Shown one piece after another: positions 43,383 to 55,372 of a stretch of 64,000 nt of DNA. The notes under the pieces are model-generated. The model searched no databases and was not told where the DNA came from. It saw only the letters and a program-made list of their open reading frames with translations. Source of the stretch: Diphasiastrum complanatum (taxonomy: Eukaryota; Streptophyta; Lycopodiopsida; Lycopodiales; Lycopodiaceae); NCBI GenBank assembly GCA_029204225.1, contig CM055093.1, positions 5,379,205 to 5,443,204 on the forward strand. The letters are read 5' to 3'. How positions within the stretch are numbered: the stretch's first letter is position 1; every line of letters begins with the position of its first letter. The position numbers and the translations under genes are program-made.

Positions 43383-43395
43383 TGGTATCAGAGCC
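43383..43395 (+). promoter_or_regulatory. COP-9 primer binding site
   Basis: TGGTATCAGAGCC directly follows the LTR end and is complementary to initiator Met tRNA. Confidence 0.93.
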
Positions 43396-44013
43396 AAGTA
43401 CAAGGCCATTGATCTGTGTTTGAATCTAATCCAGTTTTAGCAGGTTTTGGTGCAAAAAGCTAGTATTGGAAGGGCGAGCTGGTATCCAGGTTTTGGTGAG
43501 GGGATTTGATCCCAAACTTTTTCAGGATCAAAATCCGTACTGTTCACACGTGTGGGCATCTCTGAACCAGCATTTAATAACCCATATTCATTGGATCATA
43601 GAAAATTCATATGGTGTCAGTTTGATGTAATTTTTGGTGCAAATCCTAGGATAAGCTACCAAGATCACTTGCCATTGATTAGTTTTGAATTTGTTTCATG
43701 AAAACTAATTAATCTAGGCTGATTTCAGACCTTCTTAAAGTGGAAACCAGGTCTTGAAAGTACATCAAAGTGAATGAGAGAGATAGAGTCAGTTTTTGTC
43801 CAAGAATAGCCAAGATTGGCAAGATTTGCTTGAGTGTAGTTTTCATCTCATCTTATTTTCATTCCAGCTTGTGAGGGAGTGATAGAACTGTGATTACAAA
43901 TCCATCTGTTGGATTAGAAGTCAACATTTGAGTGAAACACTGCAAGTTTGAAACCTTTGTGAGTTTCAGGTCCAAACAAATCTATATCTTGTGTGTAGAA
44001 TCTTGTTAGTAAG
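43396..44013 (+). other. COP-9 untranslated leader
   Basis: 618 bases without coding blocks. It contains CCGTACTGTTCACACGTGTG at 43535-43554, the same module as in the LTR. Confidence 0.7.
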
Positions 44014-47000
44014 ATGGGATCAGTGGGAGCCTACCTTCTAGAAGCTAGTGAGAGGTTAAATTCTACCAATTATGCTATTTGAAAAGTGAGGATGGAGTCA
44101 CTAATGGTGCTCCAGGATCTTTATGAGTTTCTAATAGATGATGAAGATGAACCTCTAGGTGCACAGGAATCAGTGAGATACAAGAAGAGGTCTAGGCTTG
44201 CACTTCACTGTATTAAGATGAATGTATGCAATGATCTTTTAAGGGAAGTATCATCATGTAAGAGTGCTAAAGAGGCTTGGGAATCTTTAAAATCTATCTA
44301 TGAGTCTAGTAACACTTCGAGGGTTCTCATGCTTAGGAACCAGATTCTACAAAGCATGAAGAGGAGTGATGAGAATGCACAAGATTATGTGCTAAGAATT
44401 AAGTCTCTTAATAGGGAGTTATCTTCCATTGGAGAGAAGATTCAAGATAGTGAGCTTGTTCAGATTGTCCTAAATGGTCTAGGGAGTGGCTTTACAAATT
44501 TGGTCCAAAGCTTTGCACTCCAAGACACTTTGCCTACTATAGAAAAGCTACACAGTGTATTAGTAGCTGAAGAGTATAGGATGTTGCATACCAATGCAAG
44601 AATGAATGCTATTTCTCTGCAGAATGGTGATGAGAAAGCTAATTTCTCATTTAAAAGCAAGAAGAAGACCAATGGCAAGAAGAAGCACTTCAAGGAGACC
44701 AAGGAGGAGGATGAGGCTTCAAGCTCAAAGGGCAAGATCAAAGACAAGTCCAAGTACAAATGTTTTTTCTGTGGAAAGAAAGGACATTTTGCATCAGAAT
44801 GTCTCAAGAAGAAGAAGGCACAAGAGAGCAAACAAAGCAACATTGCACATCAGGAGGAAGAGGAGGATGAAGAGTCATCCTTGATGGTTTCCAACAAACC
44901 ACCATCATCCAAGAGCAACACCAATGATTCTTGGTGGATTGATAGTGGGGCAAGTTCCCACATGACATATCAAAAGGACATATTCTCCACCTTACTTTCT
45001 TACAATGACTTACATAGATCAATCTATACTGCAAGTAGTCAAGAATGTAAGATAAGTGGAATAGGAACAATTCTCTTGTATGTGGGATCATCCAAAAGGA
45101 TGAATCTAGATAATGTTCTTTATGTTCCTAAGTTATCCAAGAATTTGCTTAGTGTTGGCCAGTTAATGGATAATGGCCTAGATGTACAATTTAAGCATGG
45201 AGTTTGTTCCATCCTTAGAAATGATGAATGTATAGCCAAAGGCTTTAAGCAAGGTAGATTGTTTAAGCTTGATGCTAATATTGCAGTGGAGAGTGTTAAC
45301 TTGGCAAAGGTGGAGCTATCAAAGGTGGAACTGTGGCACAAAAGGTTGGGCCACCCCAACTACAAAGCCATGGAATCTATGACTACAAAGGAGCTTGCAG
45401 TTGGACTCCCCAAGCATTTGTCAAAGTGTGGGAAGAGATGTGAAGCATGCAGCCTCTCAAAGGTTCACAAGCTACCCTTCTCAAGATCTACATCAAGATC
45501 AAACTCTCCTCTTGAACTCATCCATTCGGATGTTCATAGTTTTTCACATGAGTCTAATGGTGGTGCCAAGTACTATGTAATCTTCATTGATGACTATTCT
45601 AGATTTTGTTGGATGTACCTCTTGTCTAGCAAATCAATGGTGTTTGATTCTTTTGTAAAGTTCAAGACTTTGGTAGAAAATCAACTTAGTACCAAGATTA
45701 AGGTATTAAGGAGTGATAATGGAGGTGAATATGTCTCCAATAAGTTGATTGACTTTTGTATTTCTAATGGCATAAAGAGGAAGTTGTCATGTCCATACAC
45801 CCCTCAACAAAATGGAGTGAGTGAGAGAAGAAATAGATCTCTTTGTGAGTGTGCTAAGGCCTTAAGGCTAGATGCTTCTCTATCCAAACCATTTTGGGGT
45901 GAAGCAATAACTTGTGCTAACTATTTGTGCAATAATTTGCCAAACCAAGCCATTGGAGGAATCACACCATTTGAAGCTCTATTTGGAGAGAAGCCCAATC
46001 TCAAAGATCTCAAAGTTTTTGGATCCACTTGCTATGTACACCAATCCTTGGATAAGAGAAGGAAGGATGATGCAACATCCATCAAAGGCATCTTTGTGGG
46101 ATATGGTGAGAATAGCAAAGGTTATAGAGTCTTCAATCCCATCACTAGCAAGGTGATAGTGAGTAGGGATGTTATTTTTGATGAAGGACATGCTTGTGAT
46201 TTGGATGATAATGCTACTAATCATCTTGATGCCAAGGATCATGCTAGGATGGAGGAGGAGCTTCCAAGTGAAGAAGAACTTGAGAATCCACCTCAAGATG
46301 CAAGAACTCCAAGAACTCCAAGAAGATCTACAAGGGCAAGATCCGAGCCATTGAGGCTCACCTATGATGGTCAAGGTGATCAAAGGGAAGGCTCATCATC
46401 TTTCACATCTTACACCTTTCTTACTTCAATGATAGATGAGCCAACATGCTATGAAGATGCTTGTAAGTCTAAAAGTTGGATGGATGCTATGCAAGTAGAG
46501 TATGATGCTCTTATTGAGAATCATACTTGGGATCTTGTGGATCTTCCTCAAGGGAAGAAACCTCTTGATTGCAAGTGGGTGTTTAGATTGAAGTATAATC
46601 AAGATAGATCAATAAGCAAGCATAAAGCTAGGCTTGTTGCCAAAGGTTTTTTACAAACCAAAGGCATTGACTATGATGAGACTTTTGCTCCTGTGGCTAA
46701 GCTTGTTACTATCAGGTTGATCATTAGTCTTGCTACAACCTTCAATTGGGAGCTATTCCAACTTGACTTCACAAATGCATTCCTCAATGGTTATTTGGAG
46801 GAAGAGATCTACATGAGGCAACCCGAGGGCTTCATCAAGGCAAATCATGAAGGAAAGGTGTGTTTTTTGAAGAAGAGCCTTTATGGTCTCAAGCAAGCAC
46901 CTAGAGCATGGTACTCTAGGCTAAACTCTTTTCTCATTTCCATCAATTTTGTAATGAGTGCCTATGATCCATCATTGTATATAAGTTTTCATGATGGCAT

Positions 47001-48036
47001 GATCATTATTCTTGTTTTGTATGTAGATGACATTATCTTGAGTGGTAATGATCTAGATGGAATTAGAAATGTAAAAATTGCTTTAGCAAAAGAGTTTAAG
47101 ATGGTAGATCTCGGCCTATTGAGCTTCATTCTTGGAATAGAGGTTATTAGAGGATGTGATTTTAGCTTCATTTGTCAATCTAAATATGCTACATCCATCC
47201 TAGATAGATTTGGAATGAAGAATTGTAAAGGCATTGAGACACCAATGGAGCAACATGTAAAAGCATCTATTGGTTGTGATGAAGCATCCTTTGAGGACAT
47301 CACATTATATAGAAGGCTTATTGGCTCCTTGATCTATTTAACTATAACTAGACCTGATCTTAGTTATAGTGTTGGAAAGTTAAGCCAATTCATGCAAAGT
47401 CCTATAGTTTCACATTGGAAGATGGCCAAAAGAGTTCTTAGATACATTTCATTCACTAAGAATTTTGGTATTTTGTATAGAGGAACTAATCTTGGCTTAA
47501 GAGCCTATAGTGACTCGGATTTTGCAGGTGACAAAGTGGATAGAAGATCAACAAGTGCCTTTGCCACCTTTCTATGTGATGGAGTAGTATCATAGCTTTC
47601 CAAAAAGCAAGATACCATCTCCCTATCTTCCACAGAATCCGAATACAAGGCCTTGACATCAACATGCAAGGAGGTCTTGTGGCTCAAAAGGCTATTGGTG
47701 GAGCTTCATGTCATGGAGGAGGAGATCCCTATCATCTATTGTGACAACCAATCAGCCCAATCACTTGCAACTAATCCTACATTCCATGCAAGGAGCAAAC
47801 ACATCGAAATTGCTCATCATTTCGTGAGGGAAAAAGTGCAAGCTAAAGAGATCAAGCTCCAACACGTGCCATCATCAAGTTGCTTGGCTGATTTGTTTAC
47901 TAAACCTTTACCTGAAGATTCATTTGTCAAGCTTAGATCTTCAATTGGAGTTATTGATAAAAGCATTGTGATCTCCAAGGCTAGATTTGAGGAGGAGTGT
48001 GAAAAATTGCCTACATTGGCAAATCTAGCCATGTAA
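44014..48036 (+). CDS. COP-9 gag-pol polyprotein with two nonsense codons
   Basis: One frame of 1,341 codons from ATG 44014 to the stop ending at 48036, interrupted only by TGA at 44080-44082 and TAG at 47593-47595. Both sit where related copies have Trp. The long internal open part is 44086-47595. Order: gag; knuckle CFFCGKKGHFASEC (near 44760); protease WWIDSGASSHMTY (near 44930); integrase zinc domain (ELWHKRLGHPNY; CEAC) and core (FIDDYSRFCW, LRSDNGGEYVSN, NGVSERRNR); RT with YVDD near 47020; RNase H with SDSDFAGDKVDRRS; and ADLFTKPLP near the end. All catalytic residues I can check are present. Confidence 0.95.
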
Positions 48037-48688
48037 AATATTGTACATTTTGTCAATATTGTTTGTTGGTTACTTGAATGGCCAAAGTGCCACTTGTACA
48101 TACACACCTAAAGTAGGTTACCACGAGTCAAGAGGAGTGGTTGTGTCTATTTGGTAGTGATTCCTACTTTGTAGGATGTAGACCATGATTTATGATGAGA
48201 TTTGTACCTACCATGCACCTACCAAGCATGACTCTTGGATCTAGACTAGGGTTTTCACATTAGGGCAAGAAAGTGGAGTCTACTTCCTTAATACATGCTG
48301 GATTTTCACCTAACTTTGCAAAGGAAGTGTGTTTTACTATGTATTTCCATTCTCCATAGTGAGAAGATAGAAACTTTTTGGAGCCTCAAGGAGAAACTCG
48401 AGTTTCCTCTCATTGTATGGTGATTACTCTATTTTTCCAATGAAACCCAGCTTTGGCACTTTGTAAACACTGTCTACAGGCCGTACTACAGCCTTATTTC
48501 CACACGTGTGGAGTTGGATTAGACTATTTGATCAATGCTTTGATTGTCTCTACTTGTTTCCTATCAAGCTGCTAAACTAGATCTTGTTTTCTGATGACTA
48601 GTTTCTGATAGATTGTTTAACAAGCATACAATCATCTTGTGGATCATTCAAAGATCCATTTATGGTCCTTAGTACTGTACTTTTCACA
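47991..48688 (+). repeat. COP-9 polypurine tract and 3' LTR
   Basis: GGAGGAG at 47991-47997 primes plus-strand DNA. The LTR spans 47998-48688 and carries the same CCACACGTGTGG palindrome (48500-48511). TGAGA follows as target duplication. Confidence 0.95.
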
Positions 48689-49313
48689 TGAGATAGATCT
48701 CACTAGTTTGACAATCTCTCTAAAACAAGATTTGAATCATCAAAAAAGATGAAGTATGGCAAAAGTTATGGTTCTCTGAATTTCACACGTGTGAAATACT
48801 CCAAAAAAATGTCAAATTGAGTCAAATACAATCTATTTGTATGAAACAATTTGTCTAGAACCTATAAATCTTGTCTAAATCACATATAGATGAGATTGGT
48901 CAACTTTTGGATGATTTTTGTGATCATTCAAGCAATAAATGACATGTACTCACGATTTGCCACAGGTCTAGGCACCCTACCTACGACTCTTCAAAAACTT
49001 ATAACTTTTGATTGGCTTATCCAACTGTCATGATTCAAATTGCATCAAATTCTACACATTTCTGGCTTTCTAGTGGGCTAATTTGCTTTTGGATCTGAGG
49101 TGAGAGAGAACCACCAATCTGAAAATGGATTTCACACGTGCCAGCACCTGAAATTCCGTACAGTACCTGATCTGGCCCATTCAATGTGGTTTGAAGCTCA
49201 TAATCACAAGAAAACTGCAAACTAGCTAGAAGGTAGAATCTAGACAATTCCTAGCTTGAAATCTGATCAGATCTGCAAACTTTTTTATTAGACTTGCTTG
49301 TAAAACTTAGGTA
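48689..49313 (-). other. COP-8 leader, LTR-proximal part
   Basis: This is the continuation of the COP-8 leader to the right of COP-9. It holds a 16-bp perfect palindrome TTTCACACGTGTGAAA at 48781-48796 and a degraded CACACGTGCC copy near 49133. Confidence 0.7.
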
Positions 49314-49326
49314 GGCTCTGATACCA
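49314..49326 (-). promoter_or_regulatory. COP-8 primer binding site
   Basis: GGCTCTGATACCA, the reverse complement of the Met-tRNA primer site, abuts the LTR that starts at 49327. Confidence 0.88.
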
Positions 49327-49850
49327 TGCTGAATTCACACATGTGGGACACCCTACACATGTATTTTTTATCTCCTAAGCCCAATAACACCATAAAGATC
49401 AGACTAGCATTGGTTGTCAATAGGAAAGCTGATCATACAAGCAGTATTATTGTGTTACAAGCAAGATCTGTCAACGAAACATAAGACTAAGCATCATAAA
49501 TGCCTCTACTCGACTAGAGAGAGAAAATAACAAGTACAAAACTCGTGGAGAGAGAGAGAGGGCACAAAGAACTTGTCTCCAAATTTGCTTTACACACAAA
49601 TTTCATCATTTTCTCAATGAGAGCACATCACATATATATAAATCCATGGACTCTTCTCCTACTTTGAGTTGAATTAGAGTTGTGGATCCACCTCTCAAGC
49701 TATCTAGACTTATCCAAGCCACCTCACTATGTCTAATTGTGCCACATAGTCTTTTCATGCATTAAATGTGGCATGTAAAGTACAAATGGCAATTTCTATG
49801 GTAGCTCGAGTTTCTACTTCTACCTACCTTGAATATTTTATTCTAAGATG
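49327..49850 (-). repeat. COP-8 5' LTR (right edge approximate)
   Basis: In minus sense the LTR ends GAATTCAGCA next to the primer site. It has a TATA-like ATATATATA at about 49632-49643, a GA run near 49545-49560 and features shared with the COP-3 LTR. The partner LTR is missing, so the right edge is only estimated from where Gypsy-like sequence seems to begin. Confidence 0.6.
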
Positions 49851-50043
49851 GGTCTTTACTAAGCCAAAAGAGCTCAATTCATTTTTGGCATTTTTAGGAC
49901 CAATACTCACAACATTAGATAGATTTTTCAATAATTTTGACAGTTGTTTATCATCATTTCACTATTCTTCTAATAAATCTCCAATTTTTTATAGTCTTAC
50001 TGAAGTGGCTAAAAGATCATTGCAAGTGTCTTGCGGAGACCAA
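49850..50043 (+). pseudogene. possible degraded Gypsy RT fragment
   Basis: The frame reads TKPKELNSFLAFLGP, then DRFFNNFDSCLSSF and SLTEVAKRSLQ. This recalls the Gypsy RT-RNase H connection (a KELRSFLG-like block, then YYRRFI, then a PLT- and F..LK-like part). The similarity is short and imperfect, and chance cannot be excluded. Confidence 0.35.
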
Positions 50044-50063
50044 CTACCACCTACAATGGTTGA

Positions 50064-50252
50064 TCAGCCAAACGAAGATCTAAGAAGCAAGCAAAGCAGC
50101 TAGAAGAAATAAAGAGAAAGATCCAAGAAGCTGAGGAGGAAAGGACAAAACTTAAGAAACAGTTAAGTCAGATCGATCTTGATCGAAAGAAACTCTCTGG
50201 AGCAATGATAGTTGGATCCCCTCCTATGAAGCCCAAAGAGATCCAAAAGTAA
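50064..50252 (+). other. coiled-coil open segment
   Basis: This frame has no ATG at its start. It reads KQLEEIKRKIQEAEEERTKL, then KKQLSQIDLDRKKL and GSPPMKPKEIQK before a stop. The charged heptad-like pattern indicates a coiled coil. It follows the possible Gypsy fragment and may be part of a retrotransposon gag or accessory frame; the family is unknown. Confidence 0.4.
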
Positions 50253-51880
50253 TGGATCAAAAGAAAGAGCTGCAGAAAAAGAAAGATGAAGACAACCGTG
50301 AACCTGCAAATAAAGTGAGCTCCTCACCCAACAAGTGGTGGTCAAAGCTCAACATTGCAAGGGTCTAAGGCTGCAACTATAGAACTATCAGTTCTTTCGC
50401 CCTTCCACCAGGCCTTCATCATGTTTTCTTGCCACCATCAAACCATTTGTCCGATCTGTTTCTACCACCAATGTGTGGATGAGTCCATTCCCTTGAAGAC
50501 TGATAATCAAGATTTGTGCTACCTATCAGGAAAGAGCATCGACAAGACTGGAACTTCGACTGAGAAAATAATTACGAAACACCCAGAAGCAATATGGAGG
50601 ATACATACCTCCCAGAAGTTAGAATTTGTCCAGAAACTAGAAGTGAAATCATTCATGACAGATGCGACGCAAGAAAGAGACACGAGGAAAGCACTCGAGC
50701 ATTCAAGTTGTGAAGCTGCCGGGAGCTCTCCAAATTTTGAGAATGTCAACCAATTGCAGCAATAAGACATTCTAGTTAAATTGCAGCAAGTTGCGAAAAC
50801 AATTTTTGATAAAGACCGACAACAATAAACACTTGGTTTTATGCAAGCGAACAAGGATCTACACTTTTCCAAGTGACCATAAAAAATGCCAATGCGGGAG
50901 CAGAGCGACATCGTCCAATATGAGTTGCAGTGGGTCTTGCAAAACATTAGGGGTGGGATGATGTTGGCTGATTCTGATGAATCCCCAAGATACTCGGACA
51001 GAGCAACTCAAGAGCACCTCTCACCTTAGACCAAGGAGGTCTCTAAAAAGACGAGACTAACGAAGATTGAGAGCCGAGAAATGCTAGCTAGGAATGACAA
51101 GCAAGAACTGTGTAAGTCTCATGGTGAATCCCGGAAGATGGAATGACCATGTAGGAACTAGTATTTCTAGGTTAATGTATTAAATGCAAGTAGACCTCTC
51201 TTAAAGAAAGTAGAGTGAGCCACCTTTTGATGGTGACCTCTAGTGGAGAGCACTATTCCACTTGTAATTTGTGAAATGTGGAAATTCCACTAGATGCCAC
51301 CTAAAGAGCTCTCTTGCTTATTTAAGAGACTCTCTCTTTGTGAAGAGGAGCTTTTTGTGTATTGTATCAACTCCATGCTGAAATGAGAAGATCTTCCATG
51401 AGTTTTGATGCATTCTTGAGCTCCTTGATCATTCTCGTTTCTTGAGTGATGAATTAATGATCTTGCCCTTCCATTTCCTTTGTGTGTGGTTTTGGATTGT
51501 AGTTGTGGATTAGATTTCCTGATGTCCAAGAATCAAAAGACTGATTGGTTTCTTGATTCTTGGACCTCTAAAATGCTGTAGATTAATTTTTTGTTTCAGC
51601 TTTTTGGATTAGTCTAGGTGTATCTTAGTCTTAGTAATGTGTAGGATCTGATTCAGTTCGTTTTTAGAGTAGGTAGTTGTAGAAAATATTGAATGTTCAT
51701 TTGGGCTACATGCTGATCTGTAAATGAATGTTCATGGCTTGTATCTCTGTTTGAATGTGAGTGCTTCTAAGAGAGAACGACCCTGAGTTGTCCTCTAATA
51801 GGTAGGACAAAGTACTACAAAGACAATCAATCCATTTTTGTCTGGCTTGGGCATTATAACAATAAGAAATAGTCAATTGA
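50253..51880. other. unassigned region
   Basis: No protein domain is recognised. The longest plus-strand frame (50355-50765, 136 residues) has scattered Cys and His but no motif I know. Sequence around 51170-51370 (direct words CTCTCTT and GACTCTCTCTTTG, and a TATTTAAGAG TATA-like site near 51321) looks like a promoter or LTR but has no partner copy. Confidence 0.35.
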
Positions 51881-52573
51881 TGTCCAAACAAGCCTGGTAA
51901 TAGGCAGAGATAGCTCTATAACTAAGTAGAAGCAAAGAAACAGTAAACAGATCCTCTCAAGCAAAGGATCTGTCAACATTAAATGTATGAATATGAACAG
52001 CTATTTATACTAAGAGATTAGGTCGTCAATTGTGATCACCAGTTGGCTAGTGATCAGCTGGCATCCATCCAATCCTTGTCATTGATTGCTGATAAGCGAT
52101 GAAATTGGTCGTAAACATTCTGTCTACATAAATGAACCAAAACTGTAGCTCTGCAGAAATGAACTAAAACAGCTATAGACGACACTGTCGGGTCTTTTGC
52201 GAAAAAAACGAAGAAGAAAAAAAAAGACGAAGGCACTCTTAAATCTCATTTAGGGTTGTCTCACACTTTGCCAGAGTCATTTCCTTAAAATTTGAGGCTC
52301 TTTGGAAAAAGCAAAAAATGCGACACCGTGATTTTACACGAGATTTCTGTCAGGCAAAAAATGTGAAAAATGAGAAGTTACATTTTTCAACGGGATTCCT
52401 GACAGACAAAAAAGGAGACATTGTCGTAAACTCCGTGTATTTTTACAGACTGTGTTAAAACACTTGTAATTTTGCAGACTGTGTAAACACATGGAAAAAT
52501 CCGCAGAACTGGATAAACAATCGATGAAGATTAAACTGATTAGTCGATTGGTAAGAAGGAGAATAATCCAACA
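51880..52573 (-). repeat. COP-10 3' LTR (left edge approximate)
   Basis: In minus sense the LTR begins TGTTGGATTATTCTCC at 52573, straight after AAGGGGGAG. A TATA-like AGTATAAATAG lies at about 52002-52012. The end of the LTR is not fixed because the 5' copy is missing; it must lie downstream of that TATA. Confidence 0.65.
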
Positions 52574-52589
52574 CTCCCCCTTAATCTGA

Positions 52590-53424
52590 ATCTTTGAATG
52601 CCTTGACCTTCAAACTTAGTTCTACACAGAATCTTCTGTGTGACTTCAAACTTAATGCTTTAGTAAAAACATCTGTTGTCATATCTTGCATTCTACAGAA
52701 CTGCAATCTGACCTCTTTATTGAAAACTTTGCTTTTGACGAAATGATACTTCAGTTCAATGTGCTTACTCCTGGAATGAAATCTAGGGCTGGCTGATAAA
52801 GCGATGGCACTTTGACTATCACAAAATAATGTCGTCGGATAATATTGATTCAGACCGATATCTGAGAGTAAATTTCTCAGCCAAATTGCTTCCTTGAGAG
52901 GCTGCGATATACTCTGATTCAGTGGAAGATAGAACTATCAAAGATTGCTTGCGACTATTCTAGAAAAATGGACCATTGTTGAGGAAGAATGTAAATCCGG
53001 AAGTAGATTTACGAGTGTCTACATCTCCTACCCAACTTGCATCTATGTAACCACTGAGTAAATTGAGTCTGTCGTTGACGACTGCTCCACAACAAATGCA
53101 AAAGTCTATACTAGCTCGAAGATATCTTATGACTCTGATAAGAGCCTTCAAATATGCTATACCAGGATTAGTCATATACTGACTGAGAGAGCTGACTGCA
53201 AGAGCTATGTCTGGCCTAGTACAAATCATGGCGTATATAAGAGATCCTATAACAGAATGGTAAGGATACTCACGCATCTGCTGCATCTCATGAATTGTTT
53301 GGAGACACTGTTCCTTTGACAATTTGAGTCCTGGTTCCATTGGTGAGAGAGCTAACTTGTTATTCATCAGATTATATCTGACTAGCATGTTGTAGATGTA
53401 CTTCTGTTGTGTAATGTAGACCAA
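52590..53424 (-). pseudogene. COP-10 RNase H
   Basis: The minus-strand frame 53424-52960 holds the RT end and RNase H start (SQYMTNPGIAYLKALIRVIR, GYIDASWVGDVDTRKS). After a stop at 52960 the sequence continues in shifted frames with SSTESEYIAAS, then HIELKYHFVK-like and TDVFTKAL-like blocks near 52780 and 52650, ending just before the purine tract. Most RNase H blocks are present but disrupted. Confidence 0.82.
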
Positions 53425-53528
53425 CTTCTATTTTCTGTCTCTATGTATTTGTATATCAAGGCAAAAATGAGCTTCGCCCATATTGGTCATGTCAAATTCG
53501 GAAGATAGCATTGTCTTAGCCTCTTTTA

Positions 53529-53919
53529 TCAAATCGTACTGTTGTTGAAAAACGATGTATCATCCACGTACAAAGTGATAATGATAAAAGACTGCTGCAC
53601 TATTTTGAAATAAACATTTGAATCTGAAGAGCTAGGTGTGTAGTCATGATCAATAAAGAAAGTATTAATCCTTTGAAGCCATGCTAGAGCAGATTGCTTC
53701 AAGCCATAAAGTGCCTTATGGAGTTTACAAACATGATTGTGCTTACCCTCAATAATATAACCTTCGGGTTGCACCATGTAAATGTCTTCTTTGATAACTC
53801 CATTGAGATATGTTGTCTGTACATCCATTTGATGTACGATCCGTCGTTGATTTGTTGTTCGTCAAGAGTAGAGGAGCTTGGACCTTCAATAGGAATAGTC
53901 GACTGAGGAACTGGAAAGT
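53529..53919 (-). pseudogene. COP-10 RT, N-terminal part deleted
   Basis: The linker ending NDGSYIKW joins directly to MDVQTTYLNGVIKEDIYMVQ, which starts in the middle of the RT fingers/palm. About 100 residues before it (normally with GCKWVY, ARLVAKG and ETFAPV) are deleted. YGLKQSALAW follows, then YVDDTSFF, the active site. The frame stops at 53529 soon after. Confidence 0.85.
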
Positions 53920-54915
53920 TCAAAGCATCAGGAGGATCTGATAGGTCGGCTGCATGGGGACTGCCTTTTCCTTTGAGGTCTTGAAACTGATCTTCGATAA
54001 AGATGACATCCCGGCTAGTGAATATCTTCGACTTGATGGGATCGAACAACTTGTAGGCTTGACCTGAAGTAGTGTAGCTGATGAAAACACACTTGATATT
54101 CTAATAGTCGAGCTTCTTCCTGAGATCACTAGGAATCTGCACAAAAGCAGTAAATCCAAAAACTCGTAAGTTTGATAAGAAGATTTGGTACCTGTCCAAA
54201 CTTCAAATGGTGTTTTGTCTAAGAGGCCTTTAGTGGAACATCTGTTCTGAATATAGGTTTTTGTTGAAACAACTTCAGCCCAGAAACACTTTGGAAGTGT
54301 CACATATGATAACATGCACTTTGCCGATTCAACTAAGGTTCTGTTCTTTCTCTCAACAAGACCATTTGACTGAGGTGAATAGGAAGTGATATATTGTTGT
54401 TCAATGTCGTTGTTAAGGCAATAGTCCTTGAATTCGTTGGAGATATATTCTCCCCCGTTATCTGACCTCAATGCTTTGATTCGTTTGCTAGTTTAATTCT
54501 CAACTTTGAATTGTCTGAATTTGATGAAAGCCTCTGATTTTTGTTTAATGAAATAAACAACTGTTCTTCTAGAGAATTCGTCAATAAAGGTAATGAAATA
54601 CTTTGCATCTAGCAATGAAGGATTTTGCATAGGTCCACATATATTTGTAAGAACGACATCTAACAGATCTTTTGCTGCATGCATATGGTTTGATCTAAAA
54701 GAAATCCTAGTCTGCTTTCCAAAGATGCAGCTATGACAGACAGGGAGATCGACCTTACCAAAAGGATAGTCGAGATCAAGGACCATGGATTGTCTGAAAA
54801 TGTTAATAACAGATGCATGATTCAAGTGTCCTAAGCGATGATGCCATAGTAATGCTTTATTGACTAGAACAGAGGTTTTCAAGGCTTGACTAGGCTCAGA
54901 ATAGCAATGTGCCAA
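53920..54915 (-). pseudogene. COP-10 integrase
   Basis: The minus-strand frame 54915-54493 has the zinc domain (LWHHRLGHLNHAS; CHSC) and first Asp in TFIDEFSRRT. After a stop at 54493 the frame 54471-53920 gives MRSDNGGEYISNEF (second Asp) and NGLVERKNRTL (Glu), then a frameshifted C-terminal part. All three catalytic acids are visible. One stop and at least one frameshift break it. Confidence 0.87.
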
Positions 54916-55012
54916 TCTATATAAGCAATCTTGCCTCTTGCCACGAGTGCAAGGATTTTATTACTCCTATCAACTATTTTGCATTGATCGGATTCAAATT
55001 CTACCTTATGAT

Positions 55013-55260
55013 CTAATCTGTAACTCTACTCACTGATAATAGATTTGTAGAGAGTTTAGGAACATATAAGACTTTTGACAGTATTTTGAAGTGATCATGT
55101 TGGAACCGCAATCTTACAGTACCTTCACCTTCAATAGTGTGAGTACTATTTTCACCAAGATGAATAAATTTCTTCGTGCTGTAAGGAGTGTAGGAGTTGA
55201 AGATCTCACGTTGATTGGTCATATGTTGAGTTGCTCCAGAATCTAAAAATCATGAATCAT
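55013..55260 (-). pseudogene. COP-10 protease
   Basis: The minus strand reads LDSGATQHMTNQREIF near 55240-55200, then SKVLYVPKLSTNLLSVSR. The codon two before the catalytic block is TGA where W is expected (the usual W-I/F-L-D-S-G). The frame ends at 55013. Confidence 0.82.
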
Positions 55261-55372
55261 CCAAAAATGCGCTTTGATCTTTGAACATAAATGCGCCTTC
55301 ATCCACTTCGACCTGGGGAGATGATGAAACTATGTTTGCTTGTTAAACAAGTTGCTTGGCTGCATTCTTCGC

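Larger units (their letters stand above)
42692..48688 (+). mobile_element. COP-9, complete young Copia element
   Basis: 5,997 bp with two 691-bp LTRs (42692-43382 and 47998-48688) differing at about six positions by eye, flanked by a perfect TGAGA target duplication (42687-42691 and 48689-48693). Primer site, gag-pol and purine tract are all present. Two nonsense codons, both at tryptophan positions, are the only obvious defects. It is nested in the COP-8 leader and is the most recent insertion I can date by LTR similarity. Confidence 0.97.

Noticed and set aside
50355-50947. Frames of 136 (+) and 142 (-) residues with Cys/His pairs, considered as a zinc-finger gene
   Set aside because: The Cys and His spacing fits no known finger, the two frames overlap on opposite strands, and no homologous block is recognised.
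52190-52560. Similarity in style (GACACC, TTTGCAGACTG words) to the GYP-C 3' tail at 63350-63850
   Set aside because: Only short AT-rich words match and no continuous alignment could be followed by eye. The stretch is better placed in the COP-10 LTR.
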